Shown here in pieces: positions 33,725-45,244 of a DNA stretch of 64,000 nucleotides (position 1 is its first letter; every line of letters starts with the position of its first letter). The notes beneath the pieces were generated by a model that saw nothing but the letters and a program-made list of their open reading frames with translations, was not told where the DNA came from and made no database searches. Position numbers and translations under genes: made by a program. The stretch comes from Nemertoderma westbladi (taxonomy: Eukaryota > Xenacoelomorpha > Nemertodermatida > Nemertodermatidae), in assembly GCA_032718475.1 (NCBI GenBank), contig JAUCBJ010005600.1:1-64000 (forward strand), written 5' to 3'.

Positions 33725-36700
33725 TCCCCTGTAGAGACTGTCGTTGTTTATAATGGCAGTTTCTCTTGACTCGGACTCACTGTGACCCCCCTGTAGAGAC
33801 TGTCGTTGTTTATATTGGCAGTTTCTCTTGGCTCGGACTCACTGTGACCCCCCTGTAGAGACTGTCGTTGTTTATAATGGCAGTTTCTCTTGGCTCGGAC
33901 TCACTGTGACCCCCTGTAGAGACTGTCGTTGTTTATAATGGCACTTTCTCTTAGCTCGGACTTTCTGTGACCCCCCTGTAGAGACTGTCGTTGTTTATAT
34001 TGGTAGTTTCTCTTGGCTCGGACTCACTGTGGCCCCTCTGTAGAGACTGTCGTTGTTTATAATGGTAGATTCTCTTGGCTCGGAGTCACTGTGATCCCCC
34101 TGTAGAGACTGTCGTTGTTTATAATGGCAGTTTCTCTTGGCTCGGACTCACTGTGGCCCCCCTGTAGAGACTGTCATTGTTGGAAGGGCAGTTTCTCTTG
34201 GCTCGGACTCACTGTGGCCCCTCTGTAGAGAATGTCGTTGTTTATAATAGCAGTTTCTCTTGGCTCGGACTCACAGTGACCCCCCTGTAGAGAGTGTCGT
34301 TGTTTATAATGGCAGTTTCTCTTGGCTCGGACTCACTGTGACCCCCCTGTAGAGACTGTCGTTGTTTATAATGGCAGTTTCTCTTGGCTCGGAGTCACTG
34401 TGACCCCCCTGTTGAGACTGTCGTTGTTGGAAGGGCAGTTTCTCTTGGCTCGGACTCACTGTGGCTCCTCTGTAGAGAATGTCGTTGTTTATAATGGCAG
34501 TTTCTTTTGGCTCGGACTCACTGTGGCCCCCTGTAGAAATTGTCGTTGTTTATAATGGCAGTTTCTCTTGGCTCCGACTCACTGTGACCCCCCTGTAGAG
34601 ACTGTCGTTGTTTATAATGGCAGTTTCTCTTGGCTCGGACTTTTTGTGACCCCCCTGTAGAGACTGTCGTTGTTTATAATGGTAGTTTATCTTGGCTCGG
34701 ACTCACTGTGACCCCCCTGTAGAGACTGTCGTTGTTTATAATGGCAGTTTCTCTTGGCTCGGACTCACTGTGACACCCTGTAGAGACTGTCGTTGTTTAT
34801 AATGGTAGATTCTCTTGGCTCGGAGTCACTGTGACCCCCCTGTAGAGACTGTCGTTGTTTATAATGGCAGTTTCTCTTGGCTCGGACTCACTGTGGCCCC
34901 CCTATAGAGACTGTCGTTGTTGGAAGGGCAGTTTCTCTTGGCTCGGACTCACTGTGGCCCCTCTGTAGAGAATGTCGTTGTTTATAATGGCAGTTTCTCT
35001 TGGCTCGGACTCACTGTGACCCCCCTGTAGAGACTGTCGTTGTTTATAATGGTAGTTTCTCTTGGCTCGGACTCACTGTGACCCCCCTGTAGAGACTGTC
35101 GTTGTTTATAATGGTTGTTTCTATTGGCTCGGACTTTTTGTGACCCCGCTGTAGAGACTGTCGTTGTTTATAATGGCAGTTTCTCTTGGCTCGGACTCAC
35201 TGTGACCCCTCTGTAGAGACTGTCGTTGTTTATAATGGCAGTTTCTCTTGGCTCGGAGTCACTGTGACCCCCCTGTTGAGACTGTCGTGGTTGGAAGGGC
35301 AGTTTCTCTTGGCTCGGACTCACTGTGGCTCCTCTGTAGAGAATGTCGTTGTTTATAATGGCAGTTTCTTTTGGCTCGGACTCACTGTGGCCCCCTGTAG
35401 AGACTGTCGTTGTTTATAATGGCAGTTTCTCTTGACTCGGACTCACTGTGACCCCCCTGTAGAGACTGTCGTTGTTTATAATGGCAGTTTCTCTTGGCTC
35501 GGACTTTCTGTGACCCCCCTGTAGAGACTGTCGTTGTTTATAATGGTAGTTTATCTTGGCTCGGACTCACTGTGACCCCCCTGTAGAGACTGTCGTTGTT
35601 TATAATGGTAGATCTCTTGGCTCGGAGTCCCTGTGACCCCCCTGTAGAGACTGTCGTTGTTTATAATGGCAGTTTCTCTTGGCTCGGACTCACTGTGACC
35701 CCCCTGTAGAGTCTGTCGTTGTTTATAATGGCAGTTTCTCTTGGCTCGGACTCACTGTGACCCCCCTGTAGAGACTGTCGTTGTTGGAAGGGCAGTTTCT
35801 CTTGGCTCGGACTACTGTGGCCCCTTTGTAGAGACTGTCGTTGTTTATAATGTTAGTTTCTCTTGGCTCGGACTCATTGTGACCCCCCTGTAGGTGTAGA
35901 CACTGACGGTTTTTTGGAAAGGCAGTTTCTCTTGGTTCGGACTACTGTGGCCCCTTTGTAGAGACTGTCGTTGTTTATAATGGCAGTTTCTCTTGGCTCG
36001 GACTCACTGTGACCCCCCTGTAGAGACTGTCGTTGTTGGAAGGGCAGTTTCTCTTGGCTCGGACTACTGTGGCCCCTTTGTAGAGACTGTCGTTGTTTAT
36101 AATGGCAGTTTCTCTTGGCTCGGACTTTCTGTGACCCCCCTGTAGAGAGTGTCGTCGTTTATAATGGAGTTTTTCTTGGGTCGGACTCACTGTGGCCCCT
36201 CTGTAGAGACTGTTGTTTATAATGGCAGTTTCTCTTGGCTCGGACTCACTGTGACCCCCCTGTAGAGACTGTCGTTGTTTATAATGGCAGTTTCTCTTGG
36301 CTCGGACTTTCTGTGACCCCTCTGTAGAGACTGTCGTTGTTTATAATGGCAGTTTCTCTTGGCTCGGACTCACTGTGACCCCCCTGTAGAGACTGTCGTT
36401 GTTTATAATGGTTGTTTCTATTGGCTCGGACTCACTGTGACCCCCCTGTAGAGACTGTCGTTGTTTATAATGGCAGTTTCTCTTGGCTCGGACTCACTGT
36501 GGCCCCTCTGTAGAGACTGTCGTTGTTTATAATGGCAGTTTCTCATGGCTCGGACTCACTGTGACCCCCCTGTAGAGACTGTCGTTGTTTATAATGGCAG
36601 TTTCTCTTGGCTCGGACTTTCTGTGACCCCCCTTTAGAGACTGTCGTTGTTTATAATGGTAGTTTCTCTTGGCTCGGACTCACTGTGACCCCCCTGTAGA

Positions 36701-37222
36701 GACTGTCGTTGTTTATAATGGCAGTTTCTCTTGGCTCAGACTCACTGTGACCCCCCTGTAGAGACTGTCGTTGTTTATAATGGTTGTTTCTCTTGGCTCG
36801 GACTTTCTGTGACCCCCCTGTAGAGACTGTCGTTGTTTATAATGGCTGTTTCTCTTGGCTCGGACTCTCTGTGACACCCCTGTAGAGACTGTCGTTGTTT
36901 ATAATGGCAGTTTCTCTTGGCTCGGAGTCACTGTGACCCCCCTGTAGAGACTGTCGTTGTTGGAAGGGCAGTTTCTCTTGGCTCGGACTCACTGTGGCCC
37001 CTCTGTAGAGAATGTCGTTGTTTATAATGGCAGTTTCTCTTGGCTCGGACTCACTGTGACCCCCTGTAGAGACTGTCGTTGTTTATAATGGCAGTTTCTC
37101 TTGGCTCGGACTCACTGTGACCCCCCTGTAGAGACTGTCGTTGTTTATAATGGCAGTTTCTCTTTTCTCGGACTCACTGTGACCCCCCTGTAGAGACTGT
37201 CGTTGTTTATAATGGCAGTTTC
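33725..37222 (+). repeat. 62-bp satellite, array 2
   Basis: About 56 units of the same satellite as at 4189. Variant units recur in blocks: for example, the stretch at 34296-34560 is repeated at about 35160-35420, an offset of about 864 bp (14 units). Units with GTTGGAAGGGCAG recur at spacings that are multiples of 62. The array is continuous with 50713-51076, apart from the BEL/Pao insertion. Confidence 0.95.
37218..37222 (+). repeat. Target-site duplication GTTTC, left
   Basis: GTTTC directly before the 5' LTR is repeated at 50713-50717 directly after the 3' stub. Together they restore the satellite word GGCAGTTTCTCTTGG. Five bases fits BEL/Pao integration. Confidence 0.85.
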
Positions 37223-38422
37223 TGTAAAAGCTTTTGTGGGATAACTGATTCATTTGCTTTGCTAACCAGTTCCCCCCAGTCGCTGAATACTCTAAAAAGG
37301 GATATCCAGCTAGAGTAATGCAAGCTACCGGCTGATTGGCTGATTTGCTGTGCGAAGGGATCTGGGTGCTGTTCGATCGGCCAACCAGCTTAGGGAGGTT
37401 GCCTCAGCCCTGCTGTCCGTGTCGGCCAATGGAATTTGAGTGGGCGTTGATTTTGACCTATCCCAGAGCTACTGAACTGAATTTCCTATCTGTATGCTCA
37501 TCCTCTGTGTTGGACGGGAGCTTCGGGGAATAAGGGTAGTTGGTATCCTCGTATATTTATGTAGTCACATGTTTCTGTTGTTGTGTTCCCATTTTTCGCC
37601 ATAACACCGGCTTTTGGAACAACTCTAGCAAAAACTGCTTAGATTATAGAAAGTATAACTGTTACCGGCGGTGTTACCTCACTTAATTTAACGGCACGGC
37701 ACGGACTTTAATTACTAATCATATTGTTTGTACTGCTATTTACCGTCAGTTATTAATTGTATCGATTTGTTGATGAAATATTGTCATTTGGAGAATATTG
37801 ATAAATCACCCAAATTTCCCAATTTCTTGATACACTACAGGTTAGAGAGACAGGCTATATATAACAATTGCGATTTATATCAATGTGGTGTGTATTGAAT
37901 CTAATGTTATTTAGTAGACACTACCTGAGTCAATTGCTGTTCTCTTTATGTGTGATCAAATATACTGACGGTCGGCAGAATAGTGTGCATGATTGTGAGT
38001 GTGACTGGTGACTGGTAACAAAGCATTTCCTAAAGAATGCGCCTTATACTTTAATCATAAGCCTTATCGTTGCGTTTAGTATAAGTCCTAGCTCTGTTTA
38101 AATAGATAGAGCGCCACGTCCTAAAGGAACTGTTAATATTTCCCGAAAGTTAATAATATCTGTCAGAAATTACATATTAGCGATCAATCGAATAATACAG
38201 TAGGCTTACACTGCAACCTTACACTGCAATAATAAAATCTAAGCATCCGAATTCAGCCTCCCGGGTGTATCCATCGGGTGAATGATCGCGCATGGGCTGG
38301 CTTCGGCTAATGTTTTGTTTATTAGCATAAAATATTGTCGTATGCTAAAGGTGTGTTAATTAACTAAAAGACATATAAATTTTGGCAGGTTAAACTGCTA
38401 AAGGTCTTCAAAAGCGCGAACA
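37223..38422 (+). repeat. 5' LTR
   Basis: 1200 bp, TGTAAAAGC...GCGCGAACA. The ends are defined by the junction with the satellite on the left and by comparison with the solo LTR at 20281 and the 3' stub at 50712 on the right. Confidence 0.88.
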
Positions 38423-40596
38423 GTAACAGTTATCGATCTTATTGCAGTAAGCAATAAGGTTGCAAAATACCGTAGTGACCGGTAAACCTGAACCGGTACT
38501 TCTGTAGGTCTGTAGGCCCAACTGTCCTAGCCGGTACTGCTGTATAAGTACATTAGTATTATTCGAATTTGATTAGTGCTTACCGGTAGGCTGTTTAAGA
38601 GATTAGGGACTGTACACCCCTTGTTTCTTTTGGAGCTTACTTATTTCTGTCGGTTTTATTTCCTAGTAAGTTAATATTGAGCTGAAGACGTGTAAGTCTG
38701 CTCAGATTGTTCAGATAATTGTAGGCTGAGTTGCTGTCTGACTGTTGTTGAGTTTGGAGAGATTGCGGCGTGTGTAGAGTTTGTCTGATAAAGTACCGTT
38801 AGTAAGTTGGGGCAGCCATATGCTGTAAGGTCAATACCCTCTTAAAGAATAAGTCGTACTACCGTGTTAGAACGCATACTAACTAACAGTTTCAGAATCT
38901 GCATATACTGTAGTTTATTTAGGCTTGATCGTGGTCTGCCAGCATTTTGGCCTGTGTTTATTTGTGTAGTCTGTTCAGGTACCGTAATAGTTATTACTCA
39001 AATATTTTGTAGGCTGGATTGTTGTCTAGCTATTCTTAGGTCTGAAGGGATTGCTGCGTGTGTAGAGTTTGTCTGATAAAGTGCCGTTAGTAAGTTGGGG
39101 CAGCCATATGCTGTAAGGTCAATCCCCTCTTAAAGAATAAGTCGTACTACCGTGTTAGAACGCATACTAACTAACAGTTTCAGAATCTGCACATACTGTA
39201 GTTTGTTTAGGCTTGATAGTAGTCTGCCAGCGTTTGGTTTGTATTTTGTTTGAGTATTCTGTACGGGTAGCGTAATATTTATTATTCAGAGTTTATGCGA
39301 TTATTCGCAACATTCATGTCCCCAAGTTTATCCCTACAGTAATTGTGCTTGTTATACATACCGTTATAGTTAAATTAACCCCGGTACTACACGGGCTGCT
39401 TGGCGTAGGACAAGACTGGTGACTTTGTGCTCTGGTCACTCCAGCAGATGCCGTGGTTCTTTTAACTGTTCAAGTATATTTAACTACTGATTATTTGTTA
39501 TACCGGTACTTGTACCTAATTTAGGGTTTAGTGTACAGTGCTTTCCGAAGTAATTAGTGTGTAGGCATTATATTTGTGTTGTAAAGTGGTTGATAGGCAC
39601 ATTCGTTAGCTCTATTAACTTCTAGGTAGGAACACTCCGTGATACATAACGTAGTACCTATAGCGATACGGTTATAGGTCGTCAGGCGGTGGTATTTTCC
39701 TATCTGGACAGTGCAATATATTTACTACTACTTATTATTTTCAAATACCGTAGTACCCTGTCCGTTGTAATAACCAGAATTCTAACCCTTTGTTAGGCTG
39801 GTTTGTAGACTTCCTGTAAAATTACCCTAAAAATTCGTACGTAATATTTTGTTGTGTTTAATTAGAGAATTAATCTCACCCATATCGTAAGTAATTTGTA
39901 GTATTAAGTAACTTAGGTAAATTAGAATTATCAGTTTTAGTGTCAAATAAATAGCACTTCACTGAGAGCGCACAGCTTCTGTGTAGTGACCCCAGAAATA
40001 ATAACATTTATTTCAAATATTGACAAAACCCATTTAAACGGGTATATATCTATTATAAATCAACTCAAACGATTTATAAATAGTAGGCCTGCCATACAAC
40101 AACTAGGTCTCAATATCAGTTGGACTACTGCTTAAATAACGGTAATAAAGTAAGTTAAAGTAACCAAGTAACCCTAAAATATTCAGAAATTCAATTATTC
40201 TAAAAATAATTGACATACCGGTACTTACCATAGGCTATTATACTTATTTCTATAAATTTGAGCTGAAATCATACCGGTATTCTGTAATTAATTCTAGTTC
40301 ATAATTATACTTATACATACTATAAGTGTAAGCTGTATACCGGTATTCACGATAGGCCTATTATATATTTATATATATTTGTGCTAAAATTATATACCGG
40401 TACTCTGTGGCAAATCTAGTCTGTGATAATACTTATATATATTATAAGCATACCGGTATTCTAATATATTGTATATATATCACGTTACACCGAGTAACGG
40501 TATCGGTAATAAATCGCTAGGCTTGCGGTCATACTGAATTACCAGACTTGCTTTAACTGAAACTATAGTAGTAGACATTCAACTGTATAGCTAAAC
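38423..40596 (+). other. Long 5' leader of the BEL/Pao element
   Basis: About 2.2 kb without a convincing gene. A segment of about 130 bp containing AGTTGGGGCAGCCATATGCT occurs twice (about 38785-38920 and 39075-39205). The stretch 40200-40500 has five TACCGG words. Up to 39510 the leader is duplicated after the second LTR. Confidence 0.7.
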
Positions 40597-42017
40597 ATGT
40601 CTGACACTCAGCAAAACTTGTCAGACAGTCTGATCGATACAACCATCTGTGACACAGATAGGAGTGTGGAGCGATTAAGAAAGGAGTTCAGCTCACCTCC
40701 TACTGCAAGAAGGTCATCCCTCCAGTAGTATCAGACCCTAGGCTAATCCACCATAGGTCCATCATAGGCACTCGGGCACAGGTCAAACGGAACCAAGAGG
40801 AAGTTGTCCTATCGCAGCAACATCTTGGCCAAGAACCTACTTCCCAGCGACCCGATAGCTCCAGTAGTTCGGATACTGTAGAGCTGACCCCCGAACACGG
40901 AGTGCAGATGGCTGCTACAGTCTACTCGGACCCCCTTCTTACCCTTCCTGCTGCAGTGCTAACTACTATATTCATTGCGGTGGAGGAACATCGAGCCGAC
41001 TGGGCGAGAAATAAGCGAGCGACCCAAGATAATTATGCGGGATACGCCAGGGAAGAATTGATGTCTATTGTCGAGTCACAATGGAACTTTCCCGGACTCG
41101 GACTCCCGTTGGATCTGTCCGAGGCTACTTGGGAAGATATACACAGGATGGGAGTGGCTAAAGATACAATGGATCCAGCTGTTTGGAAGAGGTCGGCAGC
41201 AGGATATGTGCAGGGATTCTTCGGCTCCTTGGAGCGATTGGAAGAACAACTGTTTCGACAACTTCAAGGACCTCAAGAGCAGGAAGAGCTGCTATACCAA
41301 GTACGCGAAAGAACCCTACGCATTCGACTAATCCTCTCAGCCTTTGAGGAAACTTCCAAAAGAAGACAGGACACGTCGCTGCAGGTTGCTGTCAAAACTT
41401 GGTTACATCGGGTAGATCTCAAAGTACAGGAAACGGCCCAGTGGAAATCCCAGCTGGCTGAGAGATCACCCTATGAAGAACAAACTGATGTCACCCTTTC
41501 TCAAGCGGAAAGCGAAGAGACCGCCGAGAAACCGCGAACTAGAGACGCTATCGACATTTATTTGTCCGACTATCAGCGATTCCTAGGAGACGAAGAGTTG
41601 AGGAGACGGCTGTCTGGACTTTCCCCTAATAGTGAAGGAACCAAGCTTGTGTTGGACTCAATCGATGCCGAAATGTTAGCTGCAAACCAAGCTGAATGTG
41701 ATGAAAAACTCCGCCTCACTAGAGTCCGAGAAGAACAAGTAAAGAAAGAATGGATAGAGAAAAGAAAGGTGGCAGCAGCAGCGGCGGCAGAAGCAGAAGC
41801 CGAAAGAAAGTCGGCAGAAGCAGAAGCAGAAGCCGAAAGAAAGTCGGCAGAAGCAGAAGCAGAAGCCGAAAGAAAGTCGGCAGAAGCAGAAGCAGAAGCC
41901 GAAAGAAAGGCGGCAGAAGCAGAAGCAGAAAGAAAAGCAGCAGTGGCAGAAGCAGAACGGAGAGCTTCTGAGGAGACTATCCAACTGGAGTTGGAAAATC
42001 TGCAAGAGACAGTATAA
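40597..42017 (+). CDS. Gag-like protein (ORF1) with Ala/Glu/Lys repeats
   Basis: The main frame is open from about 40710 and has its first ATG at 40908; it ends at 42017. A 42-codon frame starting MSDTQQNLSDSLID at 40597 runs just before it in another frame. It could be the true N-terminus if one base was lost or gained near 40700. The protein is highly charged and helical: a middle domain (WARNKRATQDNYAGYAREEL...) is followed by four 27-bp-encoded repeats (AEAEAERKS) at about residues 292-340, a likely coiled coil. No zinc knuckle is present. The position before the CCHC-containing ORF suggests a structural role in particles. I do not recognise a named domain. Confidence 0.65.
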
Positions 42018-42040
42018 ATAAACAGTTTACTGCTAATCAA

Positions 42041-45000
42041 ATGCAGATGATGAGAAAATCTACTCCTAAGCACCAGGGATACACATCCTCGGAGGAAGGC
42101 GAGACCACCGATCCTGAAGGCGGAGGAAATAGATCTCATCTAAGTAGGCGTAGAAAAACATCTTACCGTCGCAAATTGCCTGATTTGCCCCCAGCTGTTA
42201 GAAGACAGCTAGCTAGCACAGACTTGAGTAGTGTAGAACCTACAGCCCAAAGTATTAGGGTCAAAAGACTCCCTACAATAGTTGATGAGCCTGAAATAAT
42301 TAGGCCTGTCGTTCCCAAAGTCACTTCTGTGTTAGAGACCCCTGTACTTCCAGAGCTTAACTCTAAATTCCCTTTACATAGTACTACACTGCCTGTACCC
42401 GGTGGAACAGTCCAAGAGAATATCCCTGTCCGGATAGCAGAGAGAGAAATCAAAGATTTGTCTCCCGTCGTCCCGCGTCAGCCCGCTACTATGTTGGCGA
42501 CTCCCGCTTCGGCGGTTGAGTGGGTAGAAGAGGGACGGCGGGGGATGAATCTCCTGCTAGGACAGATGCAGGAGACTGTCCACCAACTTAAGGGAACAGT
42601 GAGGGAAGGTAGAGCAGAGTTGCAAGAAGTGCAGCAAAGTATCGCACTAGAACGCGATAAATTAGTCAATATACAAAAGGGCATACCAATACCCCCTGTA
42701 ACATTGTGTCAACCTGTTAGGTCTGAAGTATTACATGCGCAAGGTGTGGAGCCTACACGCATCTATACTGCTAGTGAAGTTGAAACTCCTATAACAAACC
42801 CTATTAAGGGTGATTATAGACCTGTTATTAATGATATTCCCTATAGACCTGATAATGATCCAAGGAATTTATATACCGATAATTCGATATTAAATAACAC
42901 GATGGCCCAAGAAAGCTTTACGCGTCAGATGGCTAGAACAGAAGCCCGCCAAGCGGTCAAAGTGGGAGAGATCGTCAAATTCAATGGAGATGAGATGAAA
43001 TGGTTACCTTTCAACGAATATTACAAAGATAGCATACAGAACTCTGTACTATCTAACGGAGAGAAACTTAGATTCCTCATCAAGTGCTTGGAAGGACCTC
43101 CCAAGTTAATGGCGTTAAAGTTTATTGGACATCCAGATGGATTAAGACAAGTTTGGGATACATTAAACATCAGGTATGGTAACAAGGATAACATAGCTAA
43201 GTATTTGTATGCAAAATCAGTAGCTCCCCGACACTTCCTTAGTAGCGGGATTATAGAGTTTTCCGATGAAATTCAAGAGATCTGTAGACAACTGGACTGG
43301 TTAGGTAAGTCGCATGAATATCAGAGTTCCATGGTTATTGGAGCCGTAGTCTCTACTTTACCAAAGGGTGGAGTATGTACACGCTGGGACAAGAAAGTGT
43401 TGTACATGAATGAACAACAACGACGAAGTCCTACCATGGCTGATCTCATGTCTTTCTTAGATAGTGAAGTAAAATTACAACTCATAAGGCAGTCCAGAGA
43501 GAAAACATCGGAACATAAGGTAAGTGAGAAACCCGTTTCTAGGAGAAGGATAATACCAGTGTGTTATACTGATGACGGCGAAAGCCAAGCTTCTCAAGAA
43601 GAGGACAGCGGGAAAGACACAGCAAAATCTTACTATGACAACAAGACCTATAAAGACGTAAGTAAATACAAGTCTCGAACCAGTGACAGGAGAGAACAGG
43701 TAACAACAACTCCTCCTACGTCTCCTAAGAGAATTCACGGAAGAAAGCCCGAAGAAAGAACGAGAGTGCATAACGTTACCCAAGGTAAGGTGAGTAACAT
43801 CAAACCAAAATGTGCGCTGTGCGACGGGCCCCACCGTTTGAGTGCGTGTGCTGAATTTCTAAAGAAATCCCTTGTAGACAGACGTACAGTCCTGTGGAAT
43901 AAGCGGTTATGCTATAATTGCCTCAGATCAGGACACCAACGGCGAACCTGTTACTCCGACATAAAGTGTGCAAAGTGTGGCGCGAAACATCACATCTTGT
44001 TACACAGTGAGTTCGAACGAGACAAACTGAGTCAGGTAAGTGAGCCCGAACTACATGTCCAATTCAGTGATGTAAACGACACTGATCAAGAATCTGAGAT
44101 GGAAGGATTCTATACTGACGAATTCTCCGACGCCAACGAATCCTGTTATCTAATCAATACCGCAGTGTATCGAGCACTTACTTACGAAAAGGACATCAAC
44201 GATGAGTTTCCCCCAACTACTTTCGCCAAACAACCATCTTGGAAAGCTCCAGCTTCCAACGTAGGAATCAGAGAATTTCCTGTAGTTCAAGTAAGAGTTC
44301 ACGGTCTTAACAAAAGCTACATAGTGAACGCCCTCCTTGACTCCGGCAGCACAGGAACATTCATCGATCAAGAACTAGTCGAAGATATCTTTGCTGGACA
44401 ACCCAAGTTCCGGACTAAATTGAATATGTCAGGAATTATGCAGGTTTGGAAATCTACCCTAACGGCAGATTACTATGTAGGTGAGTTGTCCACCCCCCAG
44501 GATAAGTCAGGAACACAAGGTATAAGGTCAGTAAAAATGGTGGCTATAAAGAACTTTGCTACTACTCAAGCAGAACCTTATAACTGGGACGAGGACGAGT
44601 GCATCCAACATCTTGAGATACCTCGATTCCAAACCGATTATCCTGGAGTGCAAATCCTCATCGGCCAAAACGCGCATGAGGCGCTCGAGACATTGGAGAA
44701 ACGGCCTGCTCAACCGCAGCCATTACAAACTTATGCGGTAAGAACTAGAGTAGGTTGGTACTTTACTGGCCCTTCCCGCAGAACTCTTGAAGAAAGATTG
44801 CCACAAGACCAGCTACTTCAAGTAAAGGATTGGGAAGAGGAGAGCAGTGAAGTGGACGAACCCACTGAGGGAACACCATACTCCTCAGATAATGACGATA
44901 TTAACTCCAATGTAGATCAATGGAGACATCGCCCCGAGATGATTAATCTAGCCGACATCGCTTCCAGAGGAGCAACTCCTCAAGAACGGATAGATACTCC

Positions 45001-45244
45001 CGGCTGGTTAGGTGGACCCGACTCCCTAAGTAAAGAAGAAGATGAATGGCCTCCTCATCTTACCACTGCGGAGATTAGACAGGCCAAGGGAGCGGAGGAA
45101 GTAACACGACAGCCTAATCGCCCAGCTGGTCGCTTAGGTTTACTGGAAAGAGACCGAAAACTGTCCGGAAACCATGGAAGGCAAGATACTCTTCCTACGA
45201 CCACTTCCCTAATTCGACAAAGATCTAGGGACTCCATAACGTAA
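42041..45244 (+). CDS. BEL/Pao Gag-protease polyprotein with RT/RNase H/integrase deleted
   Basis: 1067 codons, opening 24 bases after ORF1. The N-terminus is disordered and basic. A BEL-type capsid domain follows (DUF1759-like, about 312-480; VKFNGDEMKWLPFNEYY, LPKGG). Cys/His zinc knuckles lie at about 591-655 (CALCDGPHRLSAC, CYNCLRSGHQRRTC, CAKCGAKHH). A retropepsin-type protease (DUF1758-like) has the catalytic LLDSGSTGTFID at about 764-775. After VGWYFTGP (about 910) an acidic linker leads directly to WRHRPEMINLADIASRG (about 961). In complete elements that sequence lies after RNase H, just before integrase. The RT and RNase H are therefore missing in an in-frame deletion. Beyond residue 1000 no integrase catalytic region is seen. 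The product could make particles but not cDNA by itself. Confidence 0.85.
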   Translation: MQMMRKSTPKHQGYTSSEEGETTDPEGGGNRSHLSRRRKTSYRRKLPDLPPAVRRQLASTDLSSVEPTAQSIRVKRLPTIVDEPEIIRPVVPKVTSVLETPVLPELNSKFPLHSTTLPVPGGTVQENIPVRIAEREIKDLSPVVPRQPATMLATPASAVEWVEEGRRGMNLLLGQMQETVHQLKGTVREGRAELQEVQQSIALERDKLVNIQKGIPIPPVTLCQPVRSEVLHAQGVEPTRIYTASEVETPITNPIKGDYRPVINDIPYRPDNDPRNLYTDNSILNNTMAQESFTRQMARTEARQAVKVGEIVKFNGDEMKWLPFNEYYKDSIQNSVLSNGEKLRFLIKCLEGPPKLMALKFIGHPDGLRQVWDTLNIRYGNKDNIAKYLYAKSVAPRHFLSSGIIEFSDEIQEICRQLDWLGKSHEYQSSMVIGAVVSTLPKGGVCTRWDKKVLYMNEQQRRSPTMADLMSFLDSEVKLQLIRQSREKTSEHKVSEKPVSRRRIIPVCYTDDGESQASQEEDSGKDTAKSYYDNKTYKDVSKYKSRTSDRREQVTTTPPTSPKRIHGRKPEERTRVHNVTQGKVSNIKPKCALCDGPHRLSACAEFLKKSLVDRRTVLWNKRLCYNCLRSGHQRRTCYSDIKCAKCGAKHHILLHSEFERDKLSQVSEPELHVQFSDVNDTDQESEMEGFYTDEFSDANESCYLINTAVYRALTYEKDINDEFPPTTFAKQPSWKAPASNVGIREFPVVQVRVHGLNKSYIVNALLDSGSTGTFIDQELVEDIFAGQPKFRTKLNMSGIMQVWKSTLTADYYVGELSTPQDKSGTQGIRSVKMVAIKNFATTQAEPYNWDEDECIQHLEIPRFQTDYPGVQILIGQNAHEALETLEKRPAQPQPLQTYAVRTRVGWYFTGPSRRTLEERLPQDQLLQVKDWEEESSEVDEPTEGTPYSSDNDDINSNVDQWRHRPEMINLADIASRGATPQERIDTPGWLGGPDSLSKEEDEWPPHLTTAEIRQAKGAEEVTRQPNRPAGRLGLLERDRKLSGNHGRQDTLPTTTSLIRQRSRDSIT

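Noticed and set aside
41573-42139. Minus-strand Ser/Ala-rich frame opposite the gag-like ORF
   Set aside because: It is the antisense of the AEAEAERKS repeats; the plus strand has better codon use and element context.
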